From contig SFJH01000001.1 in the NCBI GenBank assembly GCA_004555155.1, positions 62,001-126,000 of the forward strand: 64,000 nucleotides of DNA. The letters are read 5' to 3'. The translations under genes and the position numbers were made by a program. The stretch comes from Clostridiales bacterium (lineage in GTDB: Bacteria > Bacillota > Clostridia > Christensenellales > Aristaeellaceae). Below the pieces are notes generated by a model. The model did no database searches. It was not told the origin of the DNA and saw only the letters and a program-made list of their open reading frames with translations. Below are positions 22,245 to 31,976 of this stretch, in pieces (within the stretch, counting starts at the first letter, position 1; each line of letters starts with the position of its first letter).

Positions 22245-23318
22245 CTATACGCGATAGAACGCCTTGTACCATTCCGCGAACCTGCGCAGGCCCTCGCGCA
22301 GACTGGTGGACGGTCTGAAGCCGAAATCGCGTTCCAGGTCGTCGGTATCCGCAAAGGTCACGGGAACGTCGCCCGGCTGCATGGGAACCAGCTGTCTGTG
22401 CGCCGCAAAGTCATAATCCTCCGGCAGCACTCCCGCACGGACGAGCTCCTGCTGAAGAATCTCCACGAAATCCAGCAGATTCTCCGGGCAGTTGTTGCCG
22501 ATATTGTACACCCGGTACGGCGGAACCGGCAGTCCGTCCGACCCGGTCGCCTTCTCCGGCGCGCACTGCATGACGCGCTTTACCCCTTCGACGATATCGT
22601 CCACATAGGTAAAGTCCCGTTTGCAATTTCCGTAATTGAAGATCTGGATCGTCTCGCCGCGAATCAGCCTGTTTGTGAAGCCGAAATAGGCCATGTCCGG
22701 ACGGCCCGCAGGGCCGTACACCGTGAAAAAGCGCAGCCCTGTGGAGGGAATGTTGTACAGCTTGGAATAGGCGTGCGCCATCAGCTCGTTGGACTTCTTC
22801 GTTGCCGCATACAGGGACACGGGGTTGTCCACCCGATCCTCCGTGGAATAGGGCACCTTGGTATTCGACCCGTAGACCGACGAGCTGGAGGCATACACCA
22901 GATGCTCCACGGGATGACGCCGGCAGGCCTCGAGCACGTTGAAGAACCCGATGAGATTCGATTCTATATACACATCCGGGTTTTCGATGGAATAGCGCAC
23001 GCCGGCCTGCGCGGCGAGATTGACCACAACGTGAAAGCCATATTCGTCAAACAGCCGCTCCATCAGCGCCTTGTCCGCCAGATTGCCGCGCACAAACGTC
23101 CATTTTGCACCCGGCGTGCGCTGTGCCAGCGCTTCGATCTCCGCCAGGCGGTATTCCTTGATGGACACGTCATAATAGTCGTTCATATTGTCCAGGCCGA
23201 CGATATGGACGCCTTTCTGCGTTTTCAGCAGCTCCAGCGTCAGATTTGCTCCGATGAAGCCCGCCGCGCCGGTAATCAGAATCGTTTTCTTTTCAAGCTT
23301 GATGTTTGGAATCCGCAT
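22245..23318 (-). CDS. NAD-dependent nucleotide-sugar epimerase (UDP-glucuronate 4-epimerase type)
   Basis: The 357-aa short-chain dehydrogenase/epimerase has ITGAAGFIGANLTLEL for NAD, SSSSVYG for the catalytic Ser/Thr, and YAATKKSNE for the Tyr-Lys pair. NMNDYYDVSIKEYRL and RDFTYVDDIVEGVKR are typical of UDP-glucuronate 4-epimerases (CapI/LpsL), which make UDP-galacturonate for cell-surface polysaccharides. No other polysaccharide gene is adjacent, so the pathway is not shown here. AAAGGAGAG precedes the ATG. Confidence 0.9.
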   Translation of the reverse strand: MRIPNIKLEKKTILITGAAGFIGANLTLELLKTQKGVHIVGLDNMNDYYDVSIKEYRLAEIEALAQRTPGAKWTFVRGNLADKALMERLFDEYGFHVVVNLAAQAGVRYSIENPDVYIESNLIGFFNVLEACRRHPVEHLVYASSSSVYGSNTKVPYSTEDRVDNPVSLYAATKKSNELMAHAYSKLYNIPSTGLRFFTVYGPAGRPDMAYFGFTNRLIRGETIQIFNYGNCKRDFTYVDDIVEGVKRVMQCAPEKATGSDGLPVPPYRVYNIGNNCPENLLDFVEILQQELVRAGVLPEDYDFAAHRQLVPMQPGDVPVTFADTDDLERDFGFRPSTSLREGLRRFAEWYKAFYRV

Positions 23319-23678
23319 GGTACTCTCCTTTGCCGCATTCGCCCGATCGGAACCCGGAATGCGAAATATGATCGCTGGCTATGCCCAGCCTTGCCGTTTT
23401 TTCAGGGGGAGGTTTCTGAATCAGCGCCGTCATCGACAGATAATACGCTCCGCAAATGTCCGTTTCCATCCTCTGCGCATCTGGATTGCGCACAGAAATG
23501 CCTGCATGTTTTTTCAAAGCAGCGCCGCCGTCTCATCTGAACCGAATAATCCCGCGCCAGCATTACGATATGCGTTGCAGATGCATTTCGCTCGTCCTTA
23601 CAGATACCGCAAGCCCAAAATCTAATGATTCACGAGGCCTCCCCGTGCATACGGCATCAGCTCCGGCCGCATCCGCTC
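23319..23678. other. 360-base stretch without a supported gene
   Basis: No start with a ribosome binding site and no family-like reading frame is seen between the epimerase start and the helicase stop. It should contain the epimerase promoter and the end of the helicase transcript, but I find no consensus promoter or strong terminator in it. Confidence 0.5.
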
Positions 23679-25859
23679 TCAGCAGTCGGAGCCGATGTTC
23701 CTGAGAACGCCCAGCGCCGCCGGAATATCCATCTGGTTGTACAAGAAAGCCGTTCGCAGCAGGGGCTCCGGAACCATCCAGTCGTATTTGTCGACGCGCG
23801 GCGCATGATTCTCCGGCAGCACCGAAGCCGGATCGTCCGGATCCACTTCAATATTCCGGAGTTCCCGCACAAACGCGTCGGCCTCGAGTCCGCTCTCGAC
23901 GATCAGAAAGTGCCGCCGGTTCACCACGCCGAGCACCTTCAGCGGCGCCTTCAGCCCGCAGGACAGCAGGCGCTCGATCGTCTGCAGCTCCTTCGTGCCC
24001 GTCCACGGACAGAGACAGAAGGCCCTGCCGCCGCGGGGCAGCACCCGGCGCTCCAGCAGGCGCTGCTGCCGGGCCAGCTCCCGCGCGCGCTGCAGGAGCG
24101 TCCGGGCGCTCGGCTGCAGATAAGGATATTCCGCATCCTCCGCCAGCACCTGCCGCATGCGTTTCACCACCCGGGCATGCACCGACCCGCCCGCGCCGGA
24201 CCAGGAAGGAACCCGCACGCCGGACGCGCGCTGGACGAATATTTTCCTGCGCTTCTCATCGACCGCCAAGACCTGCCAGCTCGCTCCTGCGAGCGCAAAG
24301 GTCGCCCCCACCTTGGGACATTCTGCAAGCGTGCCGATCTCGCCCTCCTGAGCCACGACGCTGTAGCTCTCCTCCTCCTGGAAGACCCCGTAGAAGGAAT
24401 AGTGGCCGGTGATCCGTTCGCCCTTCAGTCCCACGATCAGGCCGCCATCGGTCAGGCGCTGCAGGAAATCCTGCTCAACCATATATCTCAGCAGCTCCCG
24501 ATACTCCTCCGCAGAGATCCTGTCCGCAAAGGGCGGCAGCCGCAGCACGTTCTGCGCCAGTTCGCGCGGCGTGAGCTCGACATTCGCCATCAGCGCGCTC
24601 AGCGTCTGATGGGCCAGCAAGCTGAACGGCTTTCGCTTGGGGGCATAGGGCTCCACCCACCGCTCCTCCAGATACATCTGGACGACCGCAATCGATCGCA
24701 GCAGCTCCCACGGAAGCGCGTCCAGGGGCGACCCGTCCTCCTCGCGATGAAGGCTGACGAACAGCATCTGCGATCGGCCGCTCCGCCGGCCCGAACGCCC
24801 CAGGCGCTGCACAAAGCTGGCGCAGCTGTAGGGCGCGCCGGCCTGAACGGTGGTATCCAGATCGCCGATATCCACGCCCAGTTCCAGCGTCAGCGTGGCC
24901 GCCGCGACCGTCGGGCCCTCGCCGTCCCGGAGCGCCTCCTCCGTCTCCCGGCGCAGCTCTGCCGAGACGCTGCCGTGATGAACCCGGAACACGTCCCGTT
25001 CGCCGCGCTCCTGCGCGATCTCCTTCAGATTCGCGATGATCTTTTCCGCGCTGTTTCGGCTGTTCGCGAAGATGAGACACTTCCGCAAATGGCTGTTGTC
25101 ATATAAAAAGTTGTAGTATTCCCGCATCACCCGGAAGGATCCGGCCTCGTCCTGCGGCAGCACAAAGCTCTCCGCGCTGAGCGAGATCGTGCGCTTTCCA
25201 GTCTGTATCCCCACGGCCGTCGCGTCGCGCCCGCTGCCCGCCGAAACAAACGCCATGGCCGGACGGTAATCGTTCAGCGTTGCGGAGAGGCCGATGCGCC
25301 GCGGCCTGCATCCGGTCAGCCGTTCCAGCCGCGCGATCAGGCAGATCACCTGCAGTCCCCTGTCCTCGCCCATCAGCGCGTGGATCTCGTCGATCACGAT
25401 AAAGCGCAGGTCGGAGAACAGCCGGCAGGCGTCTCCGGGATGGCGCATCAGCATCGCTTCCAGCGACTCCGGCGTGATCTGCACAACGCCCCAGGCCTGC
25501 TTCAGCGCCCTGCGCTTCATCGATTGCGGCGCATCGCCGTGCCAGAGCCAGACCGGAATTCCACTGTCGTTCAGCAGCTCGTTCAGGCGCTCAAACTGAT
25601 CATTGATCAGCGCCTTCAGCGGGCTGATGTACAGCACGCCGACCGACTCCGGCGCAGACTGCTCCAGCAGCGTGAGAATCGGAAAAAACGCCGCCTCCGT
25701 TTTGCCCGAGGCGGTGCCCGAGGCAATCACGATGTTGCTGTCGCCGTCCAGAATCGCCTCGCACGCCTCAATCTGCACCTGCCGCAGATCTGTCCATCCC
25801 TTGCGATAGATGTACTCCTGAATGAAGGGCGCGTAGCGCTCAAATGCCGTCTGTTTCAT
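23679..25859 (-). CDS. DEAD/DEAH-box (Lhr/BrxHI-like) helicase
   Basis: The 726-aa protein is a superfamily 2 helicase. Motif I is ASGTASGKTEAA (46-57), Ia SPLKALINDQ, II DEIH (157-160), III LSATLND, and motif VI QRLGRSGRR (351-359). The C-terminal 350 residues contain a winged-helix-like part and a region resembling the tail of Lhr/BrxHI proteins. ATG 25859 overlaps the stop of the ATPase gene by ATGA. The upstream frame is open but has no family similarity. Length and architecture fit the helicase that accompanies BrxD ATPases in some BREX loci. It would act on DNA, driven by ATP. Confidence 0.88.
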   Translation of the reverse strand: MKQTAFERYAPFIQEYIYRKGWTDLRQVQIEACEAILDGDSNIVIASGTASGKTEAAFFPILTLLEQSAPESVGVLYISPLKALINDQFERLNELLNDSGIPVWLWHGDAPQSMKRRALKQAWGVVQITPESLEAMLMRHPGDACRLFSDLRFIVIDEIHALMGEDRGLQVICLIARLERLTGCRPRRIGLSATLNDYRPAMAFVSAGSGRDATAVGIQTGKRTISLSAESFVLPQDEAGSFRVMREYYNFLYDNSHLRKCLIFANSRNSAEKIIANLKEIAQERGERDVFRVHHGSVSAELRRETEEALRDGEGPTVAAATLTLELGVDIGDLDTTVQAGAPYSCASFVQRLGRSGRRSGRSQMLFVSLHREEDGSPLDALPWELLRSIAVVQMYLEERWVEPYAPKRKPFSLLAHQTLSALMANVELTPRELAQNVLRLPPFADRISAEEYRELLRYMVEQDFLQRLTDGGLIVGLKGERITGHYSFYGVFQEEESYSVVAQEGEIGTLAECPKVGATFALAGASWQVLAVDEKRRKIFVQRASGVRVPSWSGAGGSVHARVVKRMRQVLAEDAEYPYLQPSARTLLQRARELARQQRLLERRVLPRGGRAFCLCPWTGTKELQTIERLLSCGLKAPLKVLGVVNRRHFLIVESGLEADAFVRELRNIEVDPDDPASVLPENHAPRVDKYDWMVPEPLLRTAFLYNQMDIPAALGVLRNIGSDC

Positions 25860-27175
25860 AGATCGAATTCCGCAAAGAGGTCGTCTCCGCCGTCCTCCGG
25901 CGGCGTCTCCGGCTCCGGCTTCTGCGCGGCCAGCAGCGCTTCGAAGGAGGCGTCCGGATTCTGATGCAGAATGTTCAGCAGCCCCAGGAAGTCCCGCGTC
26001 ACCTCGCGGGGCGTCAGCATCTGATCCGCGCCCAGGCGGGCCAGCGCCGCGTCCATGAACGCCGTCAGCTGCTCCTGTCCCAGCGCGCATGAATAGGAAT
26101 AATGCGCGCCATGGAGCTCGCAAAGCCGCTCAAGCAGCAGATAGATCTCTTCATTGGAGAGCCGGTTCAGTCGGATGACCGGCCCGGTATAATCTGTGAA
26201 GCCCTTTGCGCTGAACCGGTGGTCGGCCAGCCGGGAGCGGAGCGCCTCATAGCTGAACAGTCCGCGGCGCTCATCATAAACGCACTGCGGCGTTCCGCTC
26301 ATGAACACGCCGATGCTCCGCGCCTTGCCCTGCATGACGTCGTTGAAAATCGTCAGAACCTTCTCATAGTTGCTGTCCCGCGCCTGCTTGTTTGCGATCT
26401 TGAACAGATTCACGCCTTCATCCAGAAACACGAGCAGCCCCTGAAACCCGGCCTTGCAGGCAAACAGCGCGAACAGCTTCAGGAACTCATACCAGTTCTG
26501 GTCGTCGATGATGCTGTCCACCGGCAAATCCCGCCGCGCATCCGTTTTGGTGGCATACTCGCCGCGCAGCCAGCGCAGCGCCGCCTGCTTCAGCCGATCG
26601 TCGCCCGTCTTCAGGCCTCTCCAGTAAGCGTCCAGCACCGTGGAAAAGGCAAAGCCATAGGCCATCTCCGCCAGCGAGGACAGCACATTCGCGATGCGCC
26701 TGCCGACCGCGTCGACCAGCGCAGGATCGCCGGGCTGAAGCTTCTCCGCTTCCGCCGTCTCCGCCTGCACGCCTGCGATCCACTTCTGCAGAATGGACTC
26801 CAGTGCGCCGCCCTCCGGGCGAACCCGGGTGGAGAGGTGCTGCATCAGCTCGCGATAGGTTGCGAGCCCCTGTCCCTTCGTGCCCGTCAAGCGCCGTTCC
26901 GGAGAGAGATCCGCGTCCATCACCACGAAGGAACGTTCCATCGCGTTGTTGCGAATCATCTGGAGCAAGAAGCTCTTGCCGCTTCCGTACTGTCCGCACA
27001 CAAAGCGAAAGGCCGCGCCGCCGGCCTCCACCGTGGCCAGATCCTGCAAAAAGGCATTGACCTCGGCCTGTCTGCCAACTGCGATGTGGCGCAGACCGAT
27101 TCTCGGAACCACGCCGGCGGTCAATGAATTGATCAGCGCCGCAGATTCGCGGCGGTTCATGCCTGCCATCCTCAT
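25856..27175 (-). CDS. BrxD-like P-loop ATPase (BREX ATP-binding domain, DUF2791)
   Basis: The 439-aa protein has Walker A GQYGSGKSF (61-69) and Walker B LLVFLDE (247-253), with VGRQAEVNAFLQDL ahead and IGVFMSGTPQCVYDERRGLFSYEALRSRL after. These are features of the DUF2791 ATPases called BrxD in type 2 and related BREX systems. The last 30 residues are acidic and proline-rich, a likely linker or contact segment. It overlaps both neighbours by 4 bases (ATGA), so three proteins are made in coupled fashion, probably as a complex. No BREX methylase or PglZ phosphatase gene is nearby. Confidence 0.85.
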   Translation of the reverse strand: MRMAGMNRRESAALINSLTAGVVPRIGLRHIAVGRQAEVNAFLQDLATVEAGGAAFRFVCGQYGSGKSFLLQMIRNNAMERSFVVMDADLSPERRLTGTKGQGLATYRELMQHLSTRVRPEGGALESILQKWIAGVQAETAEAEKLQPGDPALVDAVGRRIANVLSSLAEMAYGFAFSTVLDAYWRGLKTGDDRLKQAALRWLRGEYATKTDARRDLPVDSIIDDQNWYEFLKLFALFACKAGFQGLLVFLDEGVNLFKIANKQARDSNYEKVLTIFNDVMQGKARSIGVFMSGTPQCVYDERRGLFSYEALRSRLADHRFSAKGFTDYTGPVIRLNRLSNEEIYLLLERLCELHGAHYSYSCALGQEQLTAFMDAALARLGADQMLTPREVTRDFLGLLNILHQNPDASFEALLAAQKPEPETPPEDGGDDLFAEFDL

Positions 27176-28704
27176 CTCTCCCCTTTCAGCATCGCCGCAA
27201 GCTCCGGCGCATACTGCTCCAGAATCCGCGGCGTATCGTCCATCGCGTCGATCAGGATATCGTCGAGCACCTGCATCGCCGCGTCGTTGATCTCATCCAT
27301 CAGCATCTCCGGCATGGTCATTGCCGCTTCCGCAGCGCTGGCAAGCCGGGCCTGCACATCCGTTCCGGAAAGCACGATGCCGAGCGCCTCCCTCTGCGCC
27401 GGAGAGAGCGCTTCCAGCAGCTGCCGCAATCCATCCGAAGTCCCGGACGCCTGCGCCGCCTCCGCTTTCTGCGGTTCGGGCGCTTCCGGCCCGCCGTCGT
27501 CCGCCTTCCGCTGCGGTTCCGTCCGTTCTTCGCCGCACGACGGTCCGTGCACCGGCTCCTCCGCTTCCGGAACCTCCAGCGCCTCCCGAACCGCGTTCGA
27601 CTGATCGCGCAGCGCGCCAATGCTGTCGAAGTCCAGCGCGACCGCCTGCCGCTTCTGCGGGTCGGGCGTTGGCCGGGGGGCATACTCTCTCTTCAGAAAG
27701 GCATCCACCAGCGCGGCCATCTCCGCATCCAGCTCAATGTTGCGAAGGCGTCCCTTTACGGCGCACAGCGCTCTCAGGGTGTTTTCCGCATGCCGCACAA
27801 GCTGGGTGATATACTGGCGAAGTCCGAAACTCGCGGTATACGCCTTTACGGAAACCTGCACCCGCCGGTTCGCGTTCGGACAGTCCGCGCCGGCAAAGGC
27901 GGTATATTCCTGCCGCCGCGCACGGTTCGGGCCGTACAGCGCCAAAAGGCCGCGCCCCCGCTGCTTCATCATCGCGGCGTCCGCCAGCGCGATGACGCGC
28001 GGAATCGCCTGACGCATCAGATCCTGGTGGCCGTCCAGATAGAATCGGCTGTCTGTCATGCGATAATCGCACAGCACATCGATCAGCGCAAACGGCAGCC
28101 GCAGGGGATGCTCTTCGCTGTGCGCATGAATCAGCAGATCGCGCACTGCCGTCTGGCCGGGCAGCGCGGAGCATATGTCGTCAGGCAGCGCATACTCCAA
28201 GCCGTAAAGCCGGGCAAAATCGAACAGCCAATCGGGCACGCAGCCGTTCAGCATCGGATGCGCCTTTCGGTACGCCATCCATACCGCCGTCAGCTTCCCG
28301 TATCCCTCCTGCGCCTCGCGCCAGCCGCGCCCGGCGAGAAGCTCGTTCAGATAGACGATGACATATCCCAAATCGGTCGGCGGATATCTGCCGCTTTCCA
28401 CCTGTTCCTTCCAATAGGCATACCAGCTTCGCTGGCGCTTCTCCATACAGCCGTAGCGCATCGGCCGGTATCCGAACGGCACGGCGTCCGACGGCGTCCA
28501 GTTCTCCCGGCGATCCGCCTCCCCGGCAGACCGTTGCTCCGCCCGCTGCGGAACCGACTGGCGCTCTTCCTCCGCGCCGGGCACATCCATCTCGACAAAG
28601 CGGGCCATCCGATCGCCCGCCGCGTCGCGCTCCAGCTTCAGGGTTTTCTTCAACTGGCCGAAAATATTTCTGAGAATTTCATAGGCCAATCCGTTCTGAT
28701 TCAT
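27172..28704 (-). CDS. TerB-domain protein (TerB-N/TerB-C type)
   Basis: The protein of about 510 aa starts at ATG 28704 with GGAG 6 bases upstream; a TTG at 28767 is possible but has no site. RSWYAYWKEQVESGRYPPTDLGYVIVYLNELL (starting near residue 87) matches the TerB-N type of domain. The middle is helical. Residues about 360-440 are a low-complexity Pro/Glu/Ala linker. The C-terminal 80 residues (LSPAQREALGIVLSG) resemble TerB-C. Such proteins are found next to BrxD-like ATPases and helicases in Firmicutes. Biochemical function is unknown; I infer a structural or DNA-targeting partner of the two ATP-driven proteins. Confidence 0.78.
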   Translation of the reverse strand: MNQNGLAYEILRNIFGQLKKTLKLERDAAGDRMARFVEMDVPGAEEERQSVPQRAEQRSAGEADRRENWTPSDAVPFGYRPMRYGCMEKRQRSWYAYWKEQVESGRYPPTDLGYVIVYLNELLAGRGWREAQEGYGKLTAVWMAYRKAHPMLNGCVPDWLFDFARLYGLEYALPDDICSALPGQTAVRDLLIHAHSEEHPLRLPFALIDVLCDYRMTDSRFYLDGHQDLMRQAIPRVIALADAAMMKQRGRGLLALYGPNRARRQEYTAFAGADCPNANRRVQVSVKAYTASFGLRQYITQLVRHAENTLRALCAVKGRLRNIELDAEMAALVDAFLKREYAPRPTPDPQKRQAVALDFDSIGALRDQSNAVREALEVPEAEEPVHGPSCGEERTEPQRKADDGGPEAPEPQKAEAAQASGTSDGLRQLLEALSPAQREALGIVLSGTDVQARLASAAEAAMTMPEMLMDEINDAAMQVLDDILIDAMDDTPRILEQYAPELAAMLKGER

Positions 28705-28784
28705 CGCGATCTCCGAAATCCGCAGCGTTCGCGCAGGATGCGCGCCCGCGCCGCCCTGAGTTGCCAATAAATATTCACAAATTT

Positions 28785-28813
28785 ATCATAACATGGTGCA
28801 GAAGAATTATCAA
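28785..28813 (-). promoter_or_regulatory. Promoter of the TerB/ATPase/helicase operon
   Basis: TTGATA and TATGAT are separated by 17 bases. The leader to ATG 28704 is about 75 bases. Confidence 0.7.
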
Positions 28814-28846
28814 CCGAATCCAGAAAAATTTTGTCCCTCAGGCCTC

Positions 28847-28879
28847 AAAAAAGGAGCGCAGGAATAGCTCCCGCGCTCC
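28847..28879 (-). terminator. Second terminator-like hairpin downstream of the NSS transporter
   Basis: The stem GGAGCGC/GCGCTCC with an inner GG/CC is followed by six T on the minus strand. It insulates the TerB operon from read-through. Confidence 0.75.
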
Positions 28880-28919
28880 TCATGCCGTCGAAAACACGCG
28901 CAGAACAGCCCGATGGATC

Positions 28920-28997
28920 GGGCGCGGCGGCGCGTACGCCGCGCCCGTCCTCTTTCCTCAGGCGGAGGAAAAACGGCTTCTTCCATCCGGAAGCCGT
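28920..28997 (-). terminator. Terminator of the NSS transporter, plus GC hairpin
   Basis: ACGGCTTC/GAAGCCGT (28973-28997) is followed by five T on the minus strand. A GC-only palindrome (28920-28946) lies just beyond it. Confidence 0.75.
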
Positions 28998-29016
28998 GGG
29001 ATTTTCATCGAAAATA

Positions 29017-30420
29017 TCAGAAAACCGACAGTCCCAGCGACTTCAGCAGCAGCACGGTCAGAAGCACCGGCGCAATAACCTGGATCATCGCCACATACAG
29101 CTTTTTCCGCCCAAACACACAGCCGCTGCGCTCGATCTCATCGATCACCGTCTGCGGCCGAACCACCCATCCAATCAGAATGCAGGTGCCGATCGCCACC
29201 ACAGGCATCAGGCATTTATTGCTGATGTAGTCCATCAGATCCAGCAGCTGCGCGTGGGTTCCGTCCGGCAGAAGGAGGTCGAAATAGGCGTAATTATACC
29301 CGAAGCAGACCATCACCGCCATCGCGACGGTGAGGATCATCTCTATGGTCGTTGCCCGAACACGGCTGATGCGGAACTGCTCCATGATGCTGGCCACGAC
29401 CGTCTCCATGACCGATACCGCGCTGGTCAGCGCCGCAAAGAGCACCATCAGGAAAAACAGGCATCCAACCACATGGCCGACGCCGCCCATCGCTTCAAAG
29501 ACCTTCGGCAGTGAGATGAACATCAAACTCGGGCCCGAGGCGGACATGCCCTCGCTTCCCATGAACGTATAAACCGCCGGAATGATCATCACCGCGGCCA
29601 GGAAGGCCACCAGCGTATCGAAGATTTCAATCTGGCGAATTGATTTGCCCAGATTCGCATCGTCCTGCACATAGGAGCCGTAGGTCACCATGATGCCCAT
29701 GGCCACGCTGATGCTGTAGAACAGCTGTCCCATGGCGTCCATCAGAATCGTAAAGAAGGCGCGCACGGACATTCCTTCAAAGCTGGGCACCACCAGAATC
29801 TTCAGTCCCTGCAGGCCCGTGCGGGTCTCTCCCGCGGCGTCGGTATGCGAAATGGTCAGAGAAAAGACCGCAATGCCCATCACCAGCACCAGCAGCGCGG
29901 GCATGATCAGCTTCGACGACGACTCAATTCCCTTGTTCACGCCCCGGTAGATAATGAACGCCACCAGCAGGATGAACGCCAGCGCCAGAATCACCGGCTC
30001 CACCGGCGCGGAAATAAACCCGGTGAAATAGCCCTCCGCCGTCGCTTCCGCTCCGCGTCCGGTGATATATACGAGGAAGTATTTCAGCACCCACCCGCCG
30101 ATGACGCAGTAATACGGCAAAATAATCAGCGGCACCAGCGCAGCCACGCCGCCGAGAAAGCCAAACCTCCGGTTCAGCTGTCCATACGCGTGAATCGCGC
30201 TGCGCCGCGTCTTGCGGCCGATGGCCAGCTCTGACGCCAGCAGCGTAAACCCGAACGTCAGCGCCAGCACCAGATAGACGGCCAGAAACATGCCGCCTCC
30301 GTCCTTGGCGGCCAGATAGGGAAATCTCCAGATGTTCCCCAATCCCACCGCACTGCCTGCTGCGGCGAGTACAAATCCGATGCTCCCCGCAAAAGTATTC
30401 CGCTTTTTCTCCTGCTGCAT
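29017..30420 (-). CDS. Sodium-dependent amino acid/neurotransmitter-type transporter (NSS family)
   Basis: The 467-aa protein has the LeuT-like fold with 11-12 hydrophobic helices. GSIGFVLAAAGSAVGLGNIWRFPYLAAKDGGG at the N terminus (helix 1 with its unwound Na+/substrate site) is diagnostic of bacterial NSS (SLC6-like) symporters. Start 30420 is chosen for GAAGGG 5 bases upstream. The family imports hydrophobic or aromatic amino acids with Na+. It has its own promoter, and terminators follow. The substrate cannot be assigned. Na+ coupling fits a bacterium that may pump Na+ by its pyrophosphatase. Confidence 0.92.
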   Translation of the reverse strand: MQQEKKRNTFAGSIGFVLAAAGSAVGLGNIWRFPYLAAKDGGGMFLAVYLVLALTFGFTLLASELAIGRKTRRSAIHAYGQLNRRFGFLGGVAALVPLIILPYYCVIGGWVLKYFLVYITGRGAEATAEGYFTGFISAPVEPVILALAFILLVAFIIYRGVNKGIESSSKLIMPALLVLVMGIAVFSLTISHTDAAGETRTGLQGLKILVVPSFEGMSVRAFFTILMDAMGQLFYSISVAMGIMVTYGSYVQDDANLGKSIRQIEIFDTLVAFLAAVMIIPAVYTFMGSEGMSASGPSLMFISLPKVFEAMGGVGHVVGCLFFLMVLFAALTSAVSVMETVVASIMEQFRISRVRATTIEMILTVAMAVMVCFGYNYAYFDLLLPDGTHAQLLDLMDYISNKCLMPVVAIGTCILIGWVVRPQTVIDEIERSGCVFGRKKLYVAMIQVIAPVLLTVLLLKSLGLSVF

Positions 30421-30478
30421 TGTCCCTTCGTCCCCTTGTTTCATTCTCGGATTGCGTGCCCATGCGCGAATCCCTATT

Positions 30479-30507
30479 ACTATACCATAGATGGCGCGCC
30501 TGATCAA
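30479..30507 (-). promoter_or_regulatory. Promoter of the NSS transporter gene
   Basis: TTGATC and TATAGT are separated by 17 bases, divergent from the malic enzyme promoter. Confidence 0.65.
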
Positions 30508-30592
30508 TCGTTTTTTCACCTTCGCCGCCTCCCCGGAACACGGCGGCACGTCCTGTTTATGAAAAAACTTTACGAATTCTTCCCTTCGTTTA

Positions 30593-30621
30593 TTGACGAT
30601 GCGGCGACAATACGGTATACT
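30593..30621 (+). promoter_or_regulatory. Promoter of the malic enzyme gene
   Basis: TTGACG and TATACT are separated by 17 bases, with a leader of about 90 bases. Confidence 0.7.
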
Positions 30622-30719
30622 TATTACAGATGGATCTTGGTGACGAATGCACCTGATCCACGCATGCGCATTACCGGCTTTCGCCTGGGCGCAAACATCA
30701 GATCAGGAGGATGATACCC

Positions 30720-31895
30720 ATGAACTACGCAGAGGAATCCCTTAAGAAGCATGGCGAATGGAAGGGCAAGATCGAAGTTATCAGCCGCGTGCCCGTTTCC
30801 ACCAAGGACGATCTGTCCCTGGCCTACACCCCCGGCGTTGCGCAGCCCTGCCTTGAGATTCAGAAGGATATCAACAAGAGCTATGAACTGACCCGCCGCT
30901 GGAACACCTGCCTCGTCGTCACCGACGGCACCGCTGTTCTGGGCCTGGGCGATATCGGCCCCGAGGCCGGCATGCCCGTCATGGAGGGCAAGTGCGTTCT
31001 GTTCAAGGCCTTCGGCGACGTGGATGCGTTCCCGCTCTGCGTGAAGTCCAAGGACGTGGACGAAATCGTCAATACCATTTATCTGATCTCCGGCTCCTGC
31101 GGCGGCATCAACCTGGAGGACATCGCCGCTCCCCGCTGCTTCGAGATCGAGCAGAAGCTGAAGGAAAAGTGCGACATCCCGATCTTCCATGACGACCAGC
31201 ACGGCACCGCCATCATCACCCTGGCCGGCCTGATCAACGCGCTGAAGGTCGTCGGCAAGACCAAGGAAGAGATCAAGGTCGTCGTCAACGGCGCGGGCGC
31301 TGCCGCCACCGCCATCACCAAGCTGCTGCTGTCCTACGGCGTGAAGGACATCACCATGTGCGACCGCAAGGGCGCCATCTACGAGGGCCGCAAGGAAGGC
31401 ATGAACCCCTTCAAGGAGGAAATGGCCAAGAAGACCAACCTCAAGAAGGTCGCCGGCTCCCTGGCCGACGTGCTGGTCGGCGCGGACGTGTTCATCGGCG
31501 TTTCCGCTCCCGGCGCTGTGACCACCGAGATGGTCAAGACCATGAACAAGGACGCCATCGTGTTCGCCTGCGCGAATCCGACCCCCGAAATCTTCCCCGA
31601 CGACGCCAAGGCTGGCGGCGCGCGCGTGGTCTCCACCGGCCGCAGCGACTTCCCGAACCAGATCAACAACGTTCTGGCCTTCCCGGCGCTGTTCCGCGGT
31701 GCTTTCGACGTCCGCGCCAGCGACATCAACGAGGAAATGAAGATCGCCGCGTCCTATGCGCTGGCCAACCTCATCTCTGACGAGGAGCTCAACGAGAATT
31801 ACATCATTCCCGCTGCCTTCGATCCCCGCGTCAAGGAAGCCGTTTCCAAGGCCGTCGCTCAGGCTGCCCGCGATTCCGGCGTTGCGCGCATCTAA
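30720..31895 (+). CDS. NAD(P)-dependent malic enzyme (short form)
   Basis: The 391-aa enzyme decarboxylates malate to pyruvate. It has [19 protein letters not shown] with the catalytic Tyr, [20 protein letters not shown] for metal and substrate, and [17 protein letters not shown] for the nucleotide; [15 protein letters not shown] follows. It is the 390-aa bacterial form without the phosphotransacetylase tail. ATG 30720 is chosen because AGGAGG abuts the alternative ATG at 30711. With the Rex-linked dehydrogenase of possible malate specificity, it could form part of a malate-pyruvate route. Confidence 0.94.
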   Translation: MNYAEESLKKHGEWKGKIEVISRVPVSTKDDLSLAYTPGVAQPCLEIQKDINKSYELTRRWNTCLVVTDGTAVLGLGDIGPEAGMPVMEGKCVLFKAFGDVDAFPLCVKSKDVDEIVNTIYLISGSCGGINLEDIAAPRCFEIEQKLKEKCDIPIFHDDQHGTAIITLAGLINALKVVGKTKEEIKVVVNGAGAAATAITKLLLSYGVKDITMCDRKGAIYEGRKEGMNPFKEEMAKKTNLKKVAGSLADVLVGADVFIGVSAPGAVTTEMVKTMNKDAIVFACANPTPEIFPDDAKAGGARVVSTGRSDFPNQINNVLAFPALFRGAFDVRASDINEEMKIAASYALANLISDEELNENYIIPAAFDPRVKEAVSKAVAQAARDSGVARI

Positions 31896-31923
31896 GCCGA
31901 ACGCAAGTCGCTTCGTTCCCTAC

Positions 31924-31951
31924 AAGAGCCGCCCCAAACAGGCGGCTCTTG
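31924..31951 (+). terminator. Terminator of the malic enzyme gene
   Basis: A 10-bp perfect stem AAGAGCCGCC/GGCGGCTCTT lies between the malic enzyme stop and the ribosome binding site of the next gene. The following T run is short, so read-through is likely. Confidence 0.65.
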
Positions 31952-31976
31952 ATCTGAAATCAGGAGGATAACGCAC

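Noticed and set aside
23679..28704. Complete BREX system
   Set aside because: Only BrxD- and helicase-like genes are present; PglX, PglZ, BrxA, BrxB and BrxL counterparts are absent on both sides.
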